DNA from: Hemibagrus wyckioides | Lineage: Eukaryota > Chordata > Actinopteri > Siluriformes > Bagridae | Reading direction: 5' to 3' | DNA: 64,000 nt | Assembly: GCF_019097595.1 (NCBI RefSeq) | Contig: NC_080711.1 | Location: 9,391,928-9,455,927 of the forward strand | Part shown: one piece after another, positions 61,250-64,000 of the stretch | How the letters are laid out: the number at the start of each line of letters is the position of its first letter | How positions within the stretch are numbered: position 1 is the first letter of the stretch | The notes under the pieces: generated by a model | Told to the model about the DNA's origin: nothing | Seen by the model: the letters and a program-made list of their open reading frames with translations, nothing else | The model's database searches: none | Made by a program: the position numbers and the translations under genes

Positions 61250-63150
61250 GAGAGAAAAATAAATCTCAGATAAGAAACAGACATCATGTGCATTGTGGAA
61301 TCATACATTTCACATTATTCCTTACCTCTGTTTAGATGAAATAAAATGGGGGTGGCATATAGAAACACACACAATGTGGTTTATATGGTATAAATTATGA
61401 TTATAACTTCTAATCCTGCCATAACTTAAGACACTTCAGACAAGAGAATAGAATACTTGAATACTTAATAGCATTACTAATTATTAACGGATTTCTAATC
61501 TGTCTGTCCAAACCACTAAAAAGAGCGGTTGCCTCTTAACTTCAAGATTAACTCACTATGAATCAGCTCCCTAGGCTTCACACAACACCCAGACTGCTTT
61601 GTGGAGAGTCAATGACTGACTTCTTTCTGATGATACTGGTGCCATCAACATTCTTATTCTATCAGCTCTATTGTAGCCTTTAATGACCGCTATTAAAAAT
61701 CGGCTGTCCAATATTGCTTTTGTAGCTCCAGTATGGCTAATGTTTGGCCATCTTTTTTGAATTCCAATTCAAAACCTTCTGTAAACATAAATCCTTTATT
61801 GCCCTGGAACACAGGGCGTCCTTCATGGACTCAAGATGGTCTTCATGGTCCTCATTCCTTCCCATTTTACTCTATATAGTATGGTCTAAGATCCCAGTAC
61901 TAGGCCCAGCAAAGCTCTCCCTCCCACCTTGTTAACCAACCGTCTAAAAATCAATCATCGGCAGCTTTCTGAAATTTAATCCTGACAAACAGAAATTCCC
62001 AAATTTTTCGTGGACATAGAAGCTGTAAGCAGAAAATGCATTTGCATCTACTTGAGTCAGGCTTTCATAATCTTAACCCTTTATTATTCAAACTCAAAAT
62101 ACACAGTATGAGATGCGGTGAAATGCTATAATCGTCTGTCTGTGCCAAAAATATACCAAAAACTGAATTTCATATACAGGTTGGAAAAGGGAAGAAAGTA
62201 TATGGTAAAATATTAAAATGTACAGAATGAAGGCAGAACAGTATGGTGATGTTGAACTGATTCAACTGTACAAGTGTGCCAATTTACTCTAATTCCCTCT
62301 TTATTGGCATTTCTGATAAAACTCTATACATAACTTTATCTACTTACACATACCTTAGTAAACATAACACCAAACACTCAAGCAATTCTATTAGATACCT
62401 ATTTCACAGATAAGTCAGTAGACAGCCATGCCTCATCTCCATTTCCTCCCCAACCTTATACACCAACCATCTTGGGCCTACCAATACCGTTCTACCAGAG
62501 GTGTGAGTGAGGGTGCATAGCGGCATTCTTAGGTGGTTGACTGTTTTATGACTTCCTGCAAGAATCATTCATATTGTTATCGTCTTACTCATACAGACCA
62601 CTTCAAACACTCTTCCAACAGCCATAACGGCAATGAGAGCACACTCATCTCTGCTCACAATAGACACCAGAGTTCAGAGTGAGCAAGAGCAACTTCCCTC
62701 GACACATTTTCCTCTACATGATGATACTGCACTTTCACCCAACACCACTTATGGCAGATTAATGAGACCAGTGGGTGTGCTAAAAAAAAAAAAAAAAAAA
62801 CCTGCATAATAGAGACTATAAAGTTTAATTTTCCCTACACCTACACAAAAGATATATTTTCTATACTAGATTTTCCGAGGGCCAAATGTTAACAGAGACT
62901 TTGCTAGGTTTTGTTTTTTGATGGCATTGTGTTTTAATCACTTTACTCAAATCATACATTTATGATATTCCACAATTTCTATTTCGTCTATTTCTTTTAT
63001 TTCGATTTTAAATGCCTTCCATTTAGTTAAAACTTCCTCATGAAGCCATCGATTTTCTGACATGCACCAGCCTCTTTTTCAGCAAACACCCCTACAACAC
63101 CACCCATGCTTTCACAGCTGGGAGGATGTGTTTGAAAAGCCCCACCCTTT
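61250..63150. other. cbx6 intron, no features recognised
   Basis: Intronic DNA upstream of the second-last cbx6 coding exon. No chromodomain exon, repeat family or RNA gene was recognised; there is an A run near 62782-62799. Confidence 0.6.
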
Positions 63151-63185
63151 TTCCTTCACACACACACACACATATACATATACAT

Positions 63186-63218
<33 letters not shown>

Positions 63219-63229
63219 TTATATATATA

Positions 63230-63768
<539 letters not shown>

Positions 63769-63889
63769 AGTGACACTGTTAACACAGTCTCTCTTGGAAA
63801 TGGAAAAAATGCACAATATTTTCAGCAAACATTGATGCATAGTTACTTCTTATGCCATAAATTGAACAAAGATAAAAAATAAAAACATT

Positions 63890-64000
63890 ATTGTGGCACT
63901 GTGCAAAAGTTTGGGCACCCTACATAATCAGTACTTAGTAACACCTCCTCTGGCAGATATCACAGCTTGCAAACGCTTTTTATAGCCAGCTAAAAGTCTT
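63890..64000 (-). pseudogene. Start of another Tc1-family copy, cut by window edge
   Basis: GTGCAAAAGTTTGGGCACCC, AGTACTTAGTAACACCTCC and ATATCACAGCTTGCAAACGC match the terminal and coding end of a separate fish Tc1 family, with transposase on the minus strand. Its remaining part lies outside. Confidence 0.75.

Overview
This is nuclear DNA from a ray-finned fish. The genes are split into short exons with GT-AG introns on an A/T-rich background. There are many microsatellites, and the interspersed repeats are typical of teleosts: several Tc1/mariner families, L2-like LINE tails, tRNA-derived SINEs, a gypsy-type solo LTR and TTAA-flanked MITEs. The repeat mix resembles that of catfishes, but that placement is a guess.

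Five protein-coding genes can be supported, all on the minus strand, so transcription runs from high to low coordinates. (1) prrt2, about 2.5-3.7 kb: a synaptic dispanin/CD225 protein with three coding exons seen; the tiny terminal coding exon expected from its human orthologue was not found. (2) mvp, 8.9-20.7 kb plus a probable non-coding first exon near 23.8 kb: major vault protein. All 16 coding exons were assembled with consistent phases into 879 codons plus stop. (3) dnal4, 34.8-39.5 kb: axonemal dynein light chain, three coding exons, 106 residues. (4) nptxr, 44.6-51.4 kb: neuronal pentraxin receptor, five exons, 530 residues, apparently starting at a CUG codon. (5) cbx6, 59.8-61.2 kb: the last two coding exons of a Polycomb chromobox protein; the chromodomain exons lie beyond the right edge.

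The order joins two blocks that are separate in human: PRRT2-MVP (16p11.2) and DNAL4-NPTXR-CBX6 (22q13). The junction is the repeat-rich gap at 24-34.8 kb.

The remaining sequence is intron and intergenic DNA shaped by transposons. Notable pieces are a 1,265-bp Tc1 element with a single coding frameshift in an mvp intron, a 788-bp fold-back Tc1 derivative beside a dnal4 splice donor, a 271-bp MITE, a three-level nested insertion at 51.9-53.1 kb, a perfect 34-bp hairpin in mvp intron 1, and a 0.54-kb inverted repeat with an (AT)n core near the right end. No RNA gene, CRISPR array or prokaryote-style system was seen. The most unusual items are the CUG start of nptxr, a candidate plus-strand promoter in its intron 1, and the fold-back and hairpin structures.
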